From Cyanobium sp. N.Huapi 1H5 (GTDB lineage: Bacteria > Cyanobacteriota > Cyanobacteriia > PCC-6307 > Cyanobiaceae): a stretch of DNA of 64,000 bases. Under the pieces are notes generated by a model, which worked only from the letters and a program-made list of their open reading frames with translations, made no database searches and had not been told where the DNA came from. The stretch covers positions 248,001 through 312,000 of the forward strand of contig NZ_JAGQBH010000001.1 in the NCBI RefSeq assembly GCF_024345535.1. The letters run 5' to 3'. Position 1 is the stretch's first letter. Each line of letters begins with the position of its first letter. A program made the position numbers and the translations under genes. Shown piece by piece: positions 8,101 through 19,128 of this stretch.

Positions 8101-10056
8101 ATGGCCCTGAGCGCAGACCCCACCGAACACTTCGACCTGATCGTGGTCGGCGGCGGCCATGCCGGCTGCGAGGCGGCCCTCACCGCCGCCCGGCTCGGGG
8201 TGTCCACCGCCCTGTTCACGCTCAACCTCGACCGCATCGCCTGGCAGCCCTGCAACCCGGCCGTGGGCGGTCCGGCCAAGAGCCAGCTGGTCCATGAGGT
8301 GGATGCCCTCGGTGGGGTGATCGGCCGGCTGGCCGATGCCACCGCCCTGCAGAAACGGCTGCTCAACGCCAGCCGCGGCCCGGCGGTGTGGGCGCTGCGG
8401 GCCCAGACCGACAAACGCCTCTACGCCCGCCAGATGCTGCAGCTGCTGCAGCACACCCCCAACCTGGCCCTGCGTGAAGCGATGGTCACGGGGCTGGAGC
8501 TGGAGGGGGATCCCCACGACCCGTCCGGCCCGCAGGCCAGGGTGGTTGGCGTGCGCACCTATTTCGGCAGCGTCTACGGCGCCGGCGCCGTGATCCTCAC
8601 CACCGGCACCTTCCTGGGGGGCCGCATCTGGGTGGGGAACCGCTCGATGGCGGCGGGCCGGGCCGGCGAGCAGCCCGCCGAAGGGCTGACCGAAGCCCTG
8701 CAGGCCCTGGGGTTCCGCACCGACCGGCTCAAGACCGGCACCCCCGCCCGCGTCGACCGGCGCAGCGTGGCCCTCGACCAGCTGGAGGAGCAGCCCAGCG
8801 ACGCCGCCGACCGCTTCTTCAGCTTCGACCCCACCGCCCGGGTGAGCGGCGAGCAGATGGCCTGCCACATCACCCGCACCACGGCGGCCACCCACCAGCT
8901 GATCCGCGACAACCTGCACCTCACGCCGATCTACGGCGGCTTCATCGACAGCAAGGGGCCCCGCTACTGCCCGTCGATCGAGGACAAGATCGTCCGCTTC
9001 GCCGACAAGGACAGCCACCAGATCTTCCTGGAGCCGGAGGGACGCGACACCCCCGAGCTGTACGTCCAGGGCTTCTCCACCGGCCTGCCCGAATCCCTGC
9101 AGCTGGCCCTGCTGCGCACCCTGCCCGGGCTGGAGGCCTGCGTGATGCTGCGGCCCGCCTACGCCGTCGACTACGACATCCTGCCGGCCACCCAGCTGGA
9201 GCCGTCCCTGGAGACGAAACGGGTGCGGGGCCTGTTCTCGGCGGGCCAGCTCAACGGCACCACCGGCTACGAGGAGGCCGCCGCCCAGGGGCTGGTGGCA
9301 GGCCTGAACGCCGCCCGGCTGCTGGGGGGCCAGGACCCGGTGCACTTCCCCCGGGAAGGGAGCTACATCGGCACCCTGGTGGACGATCTGGTCACCCAGG
9401 ACCTCAAGGAGCCCTACCGGGTGTTGACCAGCCGCAGCGAGTACCGCCTGGTGCTGCGCGGCGACAACGCCGACCGGCGCCTCACGCCCCTGGGTCGCCG
9501 TCTGGGTCTGATCGACGAACGGCGCTGGCGCCTGTTCGAACAGAAGCAGGCCGCCATCGACGCCGAGAAACAGCGCCTTGAAACGGTGCGGCTCAAGGCC
9601 TCCGATGCCGCCGCCGCCGCCGTGGCCGCCGCCACCGGCGCCGGCATCAACGGCTCGATCACCCTGGCCGATCTGCTGCGCCGGCCGGGCCTGCACGGCG
9701 CGGATCTGGTGCGGCTGGGGCTCGCCGATCCGCATCTGCCGGTCGATGTGCGCGACGGCGCCGAGATCGACATCAAGTACAGCGGCTATCTGGCCCGCCA
9801 GGAACAGCAGATCGAGCGGGTGCGGCGCCAGCTCGACCGCTCCATCCCCGCCGACGTCGACTACGCCGCCATCGGCACCCTCTCGGCGGAGGCCCGCGAG
9901 AAGCTGGCGGCCATCCAGCCCCGCAGCCTGGGCCAGGCCTCCCGGATCCCCGGGGTCAGCCCGGCCGACGTCAACGCCCTGCTGCTCTGGCTGGAACTGC
10001 AGCGGCGCCGGGGACAGCCGGGCCCTCGTCAGACCGCGGCAGCATCGTTACAGTGA
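8101..10056 (+). CDS. mnmG: tRNA uridine-5-carboxymethylaminomethyl modification enzyme
   Basis: FAD-dependent partner of MnmE that installs the cmnm5 group on wobble U34 of several tRNAs. The FAD-binding dinucleotide motif is [14 protein letters not shown] at the N-terminus, followed by [20 protein letters not shown]. Further conserved blocks are [25 protein letters not shown] and LTSRSEYRL. The 651-residue length is normal. The start is the ATG at 8101; the longer open frame upstream overlaps the divergent gene and lacks conservation. Confidence 0.97.
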   Translation: MALSADPTEHFDLIVVGGGHAGCEAALTAARLGVSTALFTLNLDRIAWQPCNPAVGGPAKSQLVHEVDALGGVIGRLADATALQKRLLNASRGPAVWALRAQTDKRLYARQMLQLLQHTPNLALREAMVTGLELEGDPHDPSGPQARVVGVRTYFGSVYGAGAVILTTGTFLGGRIWVGNRSMAAGRAGEQPAEGLTEALQALGFRTDRLKTGTPARVDRRSVALDQLEEQPSDAADRFFSFDPTARVSGEQMACHITRTTAATHQLIRDNLHLTPIYGGFIDSKGPRYCPSIEDKIVRFADKDSHQIFLEPEGRDTPELYVQGFSTGLPESLQLALLRTLPGLEACVMLRPAYAVDYDILPATQLEPSLETKRVRGLFSAGQLNGTTGYEEAAAQGLVAGLNAARLLGGQDPVHFPREGSYIGTLVDDLVTQDLKEPYRVLTSRSEYRLVLRGDNADRRLTPLGRRLGLIDERRWRLFEQKQAAIDAEKQRLETVRLKASDAAAAAVAAATGAGINGSITLADLLRRPGLHGADLVRLGLADPHLPVDVRDGAEIDIKYSGYLARQEQQIERVRRQLDRSIPADVDYAAIGTLSAEAREKLAAIQPRSLGQASRIPGVSPADVNALLLWLELQRRRGQPGPRQTAAASLQ

Positions 10057-10082
10057 CGCACGCCTGACGCCGAGGTCTGCAG

Positions 10083-10916
10083 ATGAGCCCCTCCCCTCGG
10101 CGTCCCCTGCGTGGCATTCCCACCTCCCGTGCCTACTGGGAGCTGAAGGCCGAGCAGATGATGAACCGGGTCTTCGATCCGGAGGCCACCATCGATCTCG
10201 ATGTCGCCGCCCAGGCCGAGGACCCGCCGCCCCTGCCCCTGGCCCCCCCGGTGCGGCGGTTGCGGGGTCGGCCCGCCACCCCGACCCAGGCGCCATCCCG
10301 GCACGACCGCAACACGCTGCTGCTCACGGCGATGGGCGGTGTGTGCATGATCAGCGTCGCCAGTTCGGTGCTGTACCTCACCCATTCCAGCCGCATGCAG
10401 CAGGCCCTCAGCCAGGAGCGCAGCCTGCTGCTGGTGGAGCGGCTGCGCAGCCTCGGCCCGGCCAACCCGGCCCCGCTCGGCGCCGCCGCAACCAGCCTGG
10501 CCGGCGGCCCGTCCGTCCTGCCCCTCGCCAGCGACCAGCTGCCGCCGCCCCCGGAGGAACCCTGGATCGAGCAGCTCTCCCAGCTGCCCCAGCCGGAGGG
10601 CTCGAGGGCCCCGGTCCTGCGGGTGCCGGTGAGCCCGAAACTGGCCGCCTCCGCCCCTCCCGCCACCGGGGGCGGGGGCTACGGCGAACGTAGCGCCGCC
10701 ACGAGCGGCGGGCCCGTTCCCGAGCTGGTGGGTGTGGTGGGCTCGGCGGGGCAACCCGCCTCGGCGATCTTCCAGATGGGGGGGAGCTCCACCAGCGTCA
10801 GCGTCGGCGAGGCGATCGGGGGCAGCGGCTGGCGGCTGCGCTCCGCCGATGGCGACGCCGCCATGATCGAACGGGGTGGCGAGGTGCGGCGCATCTCGAT
10901 CAGCAACGGCTACTGA
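10083..10916 (+). CDS. Single-pass membrane protein with a GspC/PilP-like C-terminal domain
   Basis: A 277-residue protein preceded by a GAGGT ribosome site. Residues 1-75 are cytoplasmic and proline-rich. One membrane helix follows at about 80-100 (LLLTAMGGVCMISVASSVLY), then a long low-complexity Pro/Ala/Gly periplasmic linker. The C-terminal 60 residues (ELVGVVGSAGQPASAIF, then SVGEAIGGSGWRL) resemble the homology region of type II secretion GspC and of PilP. That fold connects inner-membrane assembly platforms to secretins, so a role in type IV pilus or secretion assembly is plausible. The assignment rests on motif shape and is tentative. Confidence 0.65.
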   Translation: MSPSPRRPLRGIPTSRAYWELKAEQMMNRVFDPEATIDLDVAAQAEDPPPLPLAPPVRRLRGRPATPTQAPSRHDRNTLLLTAMGGVCMISVASSVLYLTHSSRMQQALSQERSLLLVERLRSLGPANPAPLGAAATSLAGGPSVLPLASDQLPPPPEEPWIEQLSQLPQPEGSRAPVLRVPVSPKLAASAPPATGGGGYGERSAATSGGPVPELVGVVGSAGQPASAIFQMGGSSTSVSVGEAIGGSGWRLRSADGDAAMIERGGEVRRISISNGY

Positions 10917-10934
10917 CCTGCCTCCCGGCCCGCC

Positions 10935-11516
10935 ATGAACCAAGCCACCGGCGGCCTGCTGCCGTCCCCCGCGTGCCTGTGGAAAGCGAGTGCCACCGAT
11001 CGCCCCCAGCCTCCGGCCGGTGGTGAACTGAGCGGCCCCTGGACGCTGCTGCTGCTCGGGGACGGCAGCCCGACGCGCCATCTGCAGCTGCTCACCGGCC
11101 ATCCGGTGGAAGTGGAACTGATCGCCATGGCCTCCGAAGCGGGTGTCTCCGCCGGCGCGCCGGCGGAGGTGGCCGAGCTGGCCGAGCCCCTGCTGCGGCG
11201 CCAGGTGTGGCTCACCTGCGGGCCCCAGACCCTGGGCTGGGCCGAGAGCTGGTGGAACCAGGCCGAGGCGGAGGCCCATCTGCAGGATCGCCGGCTGCCG
11301 ATCTGGCGCAGCCTCTCGGCGGGGCGGGCGGAGCTGTACCGCGAGGTGGATGGCTTCGGCCAGGTGCAGGAACCCTGGCTCCAGGAGCGTTTCGGCCACA
11401 CGGGACCCTTCTGGAGCCGGCATTACCGCTTCTTTCGCCACGGGCGGGAACTCACCGTGATCCGGGAGGTGTTCTCCCCGGCGCTGGAGCGCTGGCTGGG
11501 GCCGGCCCTGGCCTGA
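10935..11516 (+). CDS. Chorismate lyase, DUF98/UbiC-like
   Basis: Member of the DUF98 family (PF01947) of chorismate pyruvate-lyases, which form 4-hydroxybenzoate and pyruvate. In cyanobacteria this supplies the head group for plastoquinone synthesis. Recognisable features are the block RQVWLTCGPQTLGWAESWW in the middle and the C-terminal REVFSPALERWLG. At 193 residues the size fits. It begins 18 bases after the GspC/PilP-like gene. Specific function is inferred from characterised family members, not from visible catalytic residues. Confidence 0.8.
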   Translation: MNQATGGLLPSPACLWKASATDRPQPPAGGELSGPWTLLLLGDGSPTRHLQLLTGHPVEVELIAMASEAGVSAGAPAEVAELAEPLLRRQVWLTCGPQTLGWAESWWNQAEAEAHLQDRRLPIWRSLSAGRAELYREVDGFGQVQEPWLQERFGHTGPFWSRHYRFFRHGRELTVIREVFSPALERWLGPALA

Positions 11517-11623
11517 TCTGTTCGTAAAGACTCATCAATTCGGTAACACCGTGTGGCGGTTTGCTGTTGACGAATTGACGCTCGAAAGTCGCTGGCCAGC
11601 ATTCGGATACCTGAAACCGCCCC

Positions 11624-12142
11624 ATGTCCAACCGCCACAGCGCCCAGACCCCGCCGGGGGGGGACTGGCTCACCCTCACCGAACTGGGCCGCCGCTACGG
11701 CGTCTCCGCCGTGCACACCGGAAAACTGCTGGTGGCCTCCGGCCTGCGCCGCAGCAGCGGCGAACCCACGGCCGAAGCTCTGGCGGCCGGCCTGGCCATG
11801 CGTCCCCAGCCGGGCCACCACCACTCCAGTCTCTGGCTGCACCAGGGCTGCGCCCCCCATCTTGAGCGGCTGGGGCTGGTGCCCCAGGCCCAGCGCACCA
11901 TGGTGAGCCTCTGGGCCGATCTGCTCAGCGCCCTGCAGAACGGCTCCCCGTCGATCAGCATCTCGGCCGAGGAGATGGCCGTTGACGTCCCCCGCGACCT
12001 GGTGAAGCCGGTGAACAGGGAACTGCGTCAGCGGGGCTGCAGCTTCCGGGTCAACCCGAAGCTCAGGACAGCCGCAGGGCCTGGGCCTGCTTGCTCGCCT
12101 GCTCGAGCATCTGACGCAGCCGGTCCTCGTCGGTATGGCTGA
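11624..12142 (+). CDS. Conserved hypothetical protein, possible DNA-binding HTH
   Basis: A 172-residue basic protein that I do not recognise by name. The N-terminal block WLTLTELGRRYGVSAVHTGK has the spacing of a winged or MerR-like helix-turn-helix, and a second block VPRDLVKPVNRELRQRG lies near the end. The stop is late, so the last 27 residues are encoded over the 3' end of the convergent DUF1269 gene, an 80-base overlap. This could reflect loss of an earlier stop. The 107-base upstream spacer is AT-richer and probably holds the promoter. Confidence 0.65.
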   Translation: MSNRHSAQTPPGGDWLTLTELGRRYGVSAVHTGKLLVASGLRRSSGEPTAEALAAGLAMRPQPGHHHSSLWLHQGCAPHLERLGLVPQAQRTMVSLWADLLSALQNGSPSISISAEEMAVDVPRDLVKPVNRELRQRGCSFRVNPKLRTAAGPGPACSPARASDAAGPRRYG

Positions 12143-12584
12143 GGTTGGTGCGCAGCAGCTTGGCGTGGGGCGCATGAACCCGCAGCCGCTCGATCAGCCG
12201 GTCGGGGGTGGCGTCGCGCAGCAGTAGACAGAGGGCCGCACTGCCGGGGGGAAGGGTCTGGCCGACCTCCCGCATGAAGTTGTCGTTGATGCCCAGATCC
12301 GAGAGGGAGCCTGAAGCGGCCCCCAGGCCGACACCGACGGCGGCCCCGAGCAGGGGGTTGAGGAATAGCAGGCCGACGAGGGTGCCCCAGAAGCCACCGC
12401 CGAGGGCACCGGCCTTGGTGAGATTGAGCGACTGGTGCAGGCGCACCTTGCCATCGGGTTCGGCCTCGACGACGACCGCATCCTCGAGGGCGATCAGTTC
12501 CTCCTTCTGGATCTCCACCAGCTGGCGCCGGACCTGGTCGGCCTCCGCCACGGACGGAAACCCAACCACCACCAGGCTGCTCAT
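12063..12584 (-). CDS. DUF1269 family membrane protein
   Basis: A 173-residue protein of the DUF1269 family (PF06897). A soluble N-terminal ferredoxin-like part begins MSSLVVVGFPSVAEAD. A glycine-rich hydrophobic stretch follows at about residues 57-93 (including LGGGFWGTLVGLLFLNPLLG), resembling a glycine-zipper membrane segment. The C-terminal domain carries a GSAALCLLLRD block typical of the family. The function is unknown; relatives occur in many bacteria and some are linked to stress. Its 3' end overlaps the convergent upstream gene by 80 bases. Confidence 0.85.
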   Translation of the reverse strand: MSSLVVVGFPSVAEADQVRRQLVEIQKEELIALEDAVVVEAEPDGKVRLHQSLNLTKAGALGGGFWGTLVGLLFLNPLLGAAVGVGLGAASGSLSDLGINDNFMREVGQTLPPGSAALCLLLRDATPDRLIERLRVHAPHAKLLRTNLSHTDEDRLRQMLEQASKQAQALRLS

Positions 12585-12652
12585 GGCCGACGTCGCTTCA
12601 AGTACGAAGCCAGTCCTAGCCCACTTCCCGCCGAAATGGCGGTGTCGCCGGC

Positions 12653-13306
12653 TCAGGCGCGGCGGCGGCTGGAGCGGGGCAGGGGCCGGCCGGCGGCCGG
12701 AGGCGTGAAGGTGGGTTCCGGCTCGCCGGAACCTTCAGGACGCTGCCAGCGGGGCAGGGTGAAGCTGGCGTCATCGGGCCAGTCGCCGTCGTCTGCCGCG
12801 CCGGAGCCCGGAGCGGAGACGGGGGCGGCGGCGGAAGCCGAGGCGGGGGCGGGCGATGGCGGCGGCCCGGAACGGCTGCGGCGGGAGACCGCCTCGAGCA
12901 TCGGGCGGCGGGAACGGCCCGGGGCCGACGGTTCCACAGGTGCCCCTGGGGCGCCGCGGTCGCTCTCCTGCCAGGGTTCGCGCCAGTCATCGCCGTCGTC
13001 GAGCAGCCAGTCGAGGCGGCCCTCCACCCAGCGGCCGAGCTCGTCCATCCGGGGCCGCAGCTGGGGACGGCGGTCGCTGCCGCGGCCGGCGGGTCGGCCC
13101 CCCGGCCGCGACCCCGCCACCCCCTCAACGAACTGCCGTCCGGCCGTCACCCAGCGATCAACGCGCTGATCGAGGGGATCAATGCCGCCACGGGGCCGCC
13201 GGGACAGCTCGCGTTCCCGAGGTTCGCGTTCGCGGGAGTCGCGCTCGGGAGGTTCGCGGTCCCAGGGATCCCGCTCGCGGCCGTAGCCCTGATCCATCGG
13301 ATGCAT
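12653..13306 (-). CDS. Low-complexity, probably disordered conserved protein
   Basis: A 217-residue protein dominated by Arg, Glu, Pro and Gly. The N-terminus is a run of RE/DRE repeats. The most ordered-looking stretch is IDPLDQRVDRWVTAGRQFV at about residues 42-60, and another short block, RMDELGRWVEGRLDWLLDD, lies in the middle. No enzymatic motif was seen. The highly biased composition means the frame alone is weak evidence, but it follows the small ORF and the SprT-like gene with short spacing on the same strand. I do not assign a function. Confidence 0.6.
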   Translation of the reverse strand: MHPMDQGYGRERDPWDREPPERDSREREPRERELSRRPRGGIDPLDQRVDRWVTAGRQFVEGVAGSRPGGRPAGRGSDRRPQLRPRMDELGRWVEGRLDWLLDDGDDWREPWQESDRGAPGAPVEPSAPGRSRRPMLEAVSRRSRSGPPPSPAPASASAAAPVSAPGSGAADDGDWPDDASFTLPRWQRPEGSGEPEPTFTPPAAGRPLPRSSRRRA

Positions 13307-13315
13307 CAGACCAAT

Positions 13316-13411
13316 TTAGCGGCGCCGGCCCGACAGCCAGTGCTCCCGCCCCATCCCCACCAGGGCAATGGTGAAGCCACCCCATTCCAGGGTCCACAGA
13401 AACGTCGCCAT
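13316..13411 (-). CDS. Possible 31-residue small membrane protein
   Basis: A short reverse-strand frame directly below the SprT-like gene. From the ATG at 13411 it encodes a hydrophobic helix (MATFLWTLEWGGFTIALVGM) followed by a basic tail ending in GRRR. An in-frame GTG at 13423 would add four residues. The frame begins immediately after the TAG stop of the SprT-like gene, in the same frame, and ends 9 bases before the next gene. The helix followed by a positive tail and its position argue for a real small protein; there is no obvious ribosome site and no homology that I can confirm. Confidence 0.4.
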   Translation of the reverse strand: MATFLWTLEWGGFTIALVGMGREHWLSGRRR

Positions 13412-13435
13412 CGGCCCCAACACCTGCGCCAGAAC

Positions 13436-13978
13436 CTAGGCGGTGTTGGGCTCGAACACCAGCAGACAGCTCGCATCCCAGCGCCCGCCATGGAGGCGCT
13501 CGCAGCAGCGGCGGCAGGCCAGGCCCTGCCGGCGGCGCTGGTAGGGCGTGCGGCTGTCGCAGCACGGGCAGCGGGCGATCCAGCGGCTGGCGGCCACCGG
13601 CAGGGGATAGCGGTGCCGCAGGCTCACCTGGAAATCGTCCTGGGCCCGGTTGATCTGCTCCATGCGGGCCCGGAAGCGGGGGCCATGGACCTCCGACGCC
13701 ACCAGCACCCGGTCCACCCAGGCGTGGATCATCTCGTGGCAGAGGGTGCCCAGGGTGGCCTGCCGCGGCAGCGGCTCCAGCAGGGGGCGGGAGAGGACGA
13801 TCTCGCAGAGGTCACGGCCGTCGGCCAGGCGCCCCCGCCGGTAGAGCCCGGCGGTGCGGGTGAGCCGGCCGTCGCTCCAGCGCACGTCCACCAGCGGCCT
13901 GTCCTGGCGGGTGAGCTGGCCGTCGAAGTGCTCGCGGTTGAGCCGGTGGAACAGGGGCAGCAGCGGTTCCAGGGGCAT
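13436..13978 (-). CDS. SprT-like zinc metalloprotease domain protein
   Basis: SprT-family protein (PF10263 type), about 180 residues from the ATG at 13978; the frame is open upstream, but the conserved start is MPLEPLLPLFHRLNREHF. The zincin motif is HEMIHAW in TLGTLCHEMIHAWVDRV, and a C-terminal zinc ribbon is formed by CPCC and CRRCC. Relatives include SPRTN, which cleaves DNA-protein crosslinks, and poorly known bacterial SprT. The bacterial role is uncertain. It is divergent from the following gene, and its stop codon abuts the small ORF downstream. Confidence 0.85.
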   Translation of the reverse strand: MPLEPLLPLFHRLNREHFDGQLTRQDRPLVDVRWSDGRLTRTAGLYRRGRLADGRDLCEIVLSRPLLEPLPRQATLGTLCHEMIHAWVDRVLVASEVHGPRFRARMEQINRAQDDFQVSLRHRYPLPVAASRWIARCPCCDSRTPYQRRRQGLACRRCCERLHGGRWDASCLLVFEPNTA

Positions 13979-14039
13979 CGGCCCATTCTGGTGGGGTCGT
14001 CCGTCAGACTCTGCAACGCTGCGAACGGATGGGATCACC

Positions 14040-14462
14040 ATGGACTGGGGACTGGCCCGCGACATCGGCACCAAGCTCCTGCTGGCGGGGGCCGGGGGCC
14101 TGCTGCTCTACTGGACCGTCTCGGCGGTGCGGCTGGTGCTCAGCGCCCGGGGCATCAATCCGCTGATCAAGCAGTTCTTCACCCAGGTGGCCTCCGGCCA
14201 GGTGGACGGCGCCTACCTGCTCACCACCCGCAACTACCGCTCCCACGTCAACCGGCAGCAGTTCATCCGCTTCCTGGCCGGGCTGCAGCTCAACAAGTAC
14301 CGCAACCTCAAGTCCGGCCGACCCCGGCTGCAGGAGGGCCAGGTGATCCTGACGGTCAAGCTGAAGAGCGACGGCAAGGAGGAGCTGCCCCTCGATTTCA
14401 CCTTCGTGAAGGTGGAGGAGACCTGGCGGGTGGACCGCATCACCAAGCTGGCGGCCGCCTGA
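14040..14462 (+). CDS. Conserved hypothetical protein with N-terminal membrane anchor
   Basis: A 140-residue protein with one N-terminal membrane segment (IGTKLLLAGAGGLLLYWTVS). A domain follows that looks like the NTF2-like or DUF4878-type fold: INPLIKQFFTQVASGQVDGAY, then LTVKLKSDGKEELPLDFTFVK and ETWRVDRIT. Such domains often bind small ligands or act as accessory domains; no catalytic residues are visible. It ends 3 bases before the ligA start and is probably cotranscribed with it. Confidence 0.7.
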   Translation: MDWGLARDIGTKLLLAGAGGLLLYWTVSAVRLVLSARGINPLIKQFFTQVASGQVDGAYLLTTRNYRSHVNRQQFIRFLAGLQLNKYRNLKSGRPRLQEGQVILTVKLKSDGKEELPLDFTFVKVEETWRVDRITKLAAA

Positions 14463-16559
<2,097 letters not shown>

Positions 16560-16632
16560 GCCTCCCGTTGGGATGACGGCGCCGGGACGGCCGGCCAGAG
16601 TGACGGGGGCGCCCCTCTCCCCGCCCCGGCCC

Positions 16633-17703
16633 ATGCGACGTCGGCAACTGATCCTGATCGCCGTGGTGGCGGCCCTGGGCTGGAGCGTGGCCCGGGCCCT
16701 GCCGCCGGGGGCGGCCCCGACCCTGCAGGGGCTGGCGGCGGCGCGCGGGCTGCGCTGGGGCACCGCCGTCACCAATGACCAGCTGCGGGACCCGGGCCTG
16801 CGTCGCCTGGTGAGCGAGCAGAGCGGCCTGATCGTGCCCGAGTCGGAGCTGAAGTGGGATGGGGTGGAGGCCACGCCCGGCCGCTTCGACTTCAGCAACC
16901 CGGACCGGCTGCTGGCCTTCGCCCGCGCGCAGGGTCTGGCGATGCGGGGCCACACCCTGGTGTGGCACGAACAGCTGCCGGCCTGGGTGAAGGCCCTGCC
17001 GCCGGCGGAGCTTGACCGGGCCATGGCGACCTACATCCGCACGGTGGTGGGGCACTACCGCGGCCAGCTGCCGTCGTGGGACGTGGTCAACGAGCCGATC
17101 GCCGACGACGGCACGGGCCTGCGCCGCAGCCTCTGGCTGGAGCGGCTGGGTCCCGACTACATCGCCCGGGCGCTCACCCTGGCGCACGAGGCCGACCCGA
17201 AGGCGGCCCTGGTGATCAACGAGTACGGGCTGGAGGGCGATGACCCCAAGACGGCGCGCAAACGCCAGGCCTTCCTGACGCTGCTGCGGCAGCTGCGGCA
17301 GCGCGGCGTCCCGCTGAACGCCGTGGGTCTGCAGGCCCATCTGTATGCCAACGGCAGCGGACCCACCACCTTCCGCACCCTGCCCGCCTTCCTGAAGGAG
17401 CTGGCCGCCCTGGACCTGGACATCCTCGTGACCGAACTGGACGTGAACGACCGGGAACTGCCGGCGGCCATCCCGGAGCGGGACCGGGCCGTGGCGGCGG
17501 TGTACGGCGCCTTCATGGCGGCGGTCCTGCCGGAACCACGGCTGAAGCTGATCACCACCTGGGGATTGAGTGATCGCACCACCTGGCTGAATGCGTTCAT
17601 GCCGCGGGCGGATGGTCTGCCCCAGCGGCCCCTGCCGTTCGATGAAGACAACCGGCCCAAACCGGCGACCACCACGATTCTGGCGGCCCTCGAGAAGCGC
17701 TGA
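16633..17703 (+). CDS. Secreted GH10 glycoside hydrolase (endo-beta-1,4-xylanase-like)
   Basis: Glycoside hydrolase family 10 enzyme with an N-terminal signal peptide (MRRRQLILIAVVAALGWSVA). The acid/base glutamate is in WDVVNE near residue 154 and the nucleophile in LVTELDV near residue 268; GHTLVWHEQLP is another family block. The frame opens at 16573, but the signal peptide starts at the ATG at 16633. GH10 enzymes cleave xylan or related beta-1,4 glucans. Its position directly upstream of HlyD-like and cellulose-synthase-like genes suggests it trims or releases a self-made polysaccharide rather than degrading plant xylan. That link is inferred. Confidence 0.88.
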   Translation: MRRRQLILIAVVAALGWSVARALPPGAAPTLQGLAAARGLRWGTAVTNDQLRDPGLRRLVSEQSGLIVPESELKWDGVEATPGRFDFSNPDRLLAFARAQGLAMRGHTLVWHEQLPAWVKALPPAELDRAMATYIRTVVGHYRGQLPSWDVVNEPIADDGTGLRRSLWLERLGPDYIARALTLAHEADPKAALVINEYGLEGDDPKTARKRQAFLTLLRQLRQRGVPLNAVGLQAHLYANGSGPTTFRTLPAFLKELAALDLDILVTELDVNDRELPAAIPERDRAVAAVYGAFMAAVLPEPRLKLITTWGLSDRTTWLNAFMPRADGLPQRPLPFDEDNRPKPATTTILAALEKR

Positions 17704-17799
17704 GCGGCTCAGATGGGCGGCCCCAGCAGAGCTGGCTGCTGAAAGATTCACGACCCGCCGATAGGGCTTACCCAAGCATAAAAATTTGCTGCTGATAGA

Positions 17800-19128
17800 A
17801 TGGAAATCCGTTCATCCAACGCCGGGATGTCCCCATCCGCCGCGGGCGCCAGTGGGCCTGAATCCGCCGGGTCGGCCGGCGAGATCCTTGACGCCCCCGC
17901 CCCTGACATCGCCGGGCCTGACATCGCCCCAACGGATGACGACGACGCCATTCCCAGCTCCCGCAGGGCCGATCTCACCATCCTGCTGATTTCGGCGGGG
18001 CTGCTGATCACGGCCCTGGCCATCGTGATCAACTTCTTCACCGCCCGCTCCCGCGACGCGGTCATCAATGCCACCCCGATCGTGCTGAGGAGTCCGGTCA
18101 CCGGCACCCTGGAGAGCCTCAACGTGGGCACGGGCGTGGAGGTCCGCCCCGGCCAGACCCTGGCGATCATCGTCAACCCCAGGGCCTCCCGGGATGCCCT
18201 CTCGGCCCTCGAGACGGATCTGGAGACGGCCCGGGGCCGGCTGCAGGAGCTGCGGACGCGCCGCGACCTGCGCCGCAAGCTCGTCGATCGGCTCACCCAG
18301 GACGCCCGCCAGCAGCGCAACCTGGAGGTGGCCCGCGACCAGGGCGACCGCGACAACCTGGGGTTCGCCCTGGATCGCGCCCGCAAGGAACTGGCCTTCG
18401 CCCAGCGGGAGACCCGGCGCCAGGAGGAGCTGTTCCGGGCCGGTGCCGTGGCTGCGAATGTGGTCGACCGGGCCCGCACCACCGAACTGCAGCGGGCCCG
18501 GGAGGTGCGGGGCCTGGAGGCCCAGCTGGCCGGCCAGGCGGCGGTGCTGGAGGCTTCCCGGAACGAGCTGACCCTGCGCAACAACCGCAGCAACTCCGAT
18601 CCGGTGGTGCGGCTCCAGGAGGCCACCATCGCCCTGGAGAACGCCGAAGGCGATGTGCGCACCCAGGCCTTCCAGGTGAACGGCCTGGAGCAGCAGGTGG
18701 CCGTGGCCCGCAAGGAATGGCAGGAGCGCAGCAGCGCCCGCCTGATCAGCCCCCGCAAGGCGGTGATCTGGCAGCTGGGGGCCCAGCGGGGCGACTCCGT
18801 CGATGCGATGCAGTCGGTGATCCAGATGATCGACTGCAGCCAGCGCTGGCTCACCACCACGGTGGCGGAGAACGACCTCAACCGGATCCGCCTGGGCAGC
18901 AAGGCCAGGATCGAGCTGGTGGGCAGCCGCGACAAGCTGCGGGGAGAAGTGGTGGGCATCCGCTCCGGCATCGGCCGCACCCAGCTGGGCGAGGAGGCCC
19001 CCACGCCGGTGCCGATCAACCTGGCCAGGGAAAGCGAGGTGAAGATCCGCATCCTCAACGACTTCCCGGCGCCACCGGGGGAGTTCTGCTACGTGGGGTT
19101 CACGGCGAAGGTCAGCTTCCAGCGATGA
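17800..19128 (+). CDS. HlyD-family membrane fusion protein of the polysaccharide module
   Basis: A 442-residue periplasmic adaptor. A disordered cytoplasmic N-terminus of about 50 residues precedes one membrane helix (LTILLISAGLLITALAIVI). A biotinyl-lipoyl-like half-motif (VLRSPVTGTLESLNVGTG) follows, then a long alpha-helical hairpin of about 200 residues and a returning beta domain. The start could be the ATG at 17800 or 17827. Its coding region overlaps the glycosyltransferase start by 4 bases (ATGA), so the two are translationally coupled. This implies that it works with the synthase to carry the polymer across the periplasm, like Alg44 or cyanobacterial HlyD proteins linked to cellulose synthases. 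Confidence 0.85.
   Translation: MEIRSSNAGMSPSAAGASGPESAGSAGEILDAPAPDIAGPDIAPTDDDDAIPSSRRADLTILLISAGLLITALAIVINFFTARSRDAVINATPIVLRSPVTGTLESLNVGTGVEVRPGQTLAIIVNPRASRDALSALETDLETARGRLQELRTRRDLRRKLVDRLTQDARQQRNLEVARDQGDRDNLGFALDRARKELAFAQRETRRQEELFRAGAVAANVVDRARTTELQRAREVRGLEAQLAGQAAVLEASRNELTLRNNRSNSDPVVRLQEATIALENAEGDVRTQAFQVNGLEQQVAVARKEWQERSSARLISPRKAVIWQLGAQRGDSVDAMQSVIQMIDCSQRWLTTTVAENDLNRIRLGSKARIELVGSRDKLRGEVVGIRSGIGRTQLGEEAPTPVPINLARESEVKIRILNDFPAPPGEFCYVGFTAKVSFQR

Noticed and set aside
8038-9735. Reverse-strand open frame opposite mnmG
   Set aside because: Antisense to a clear mnmG; the composition is biased and no domain is visible.
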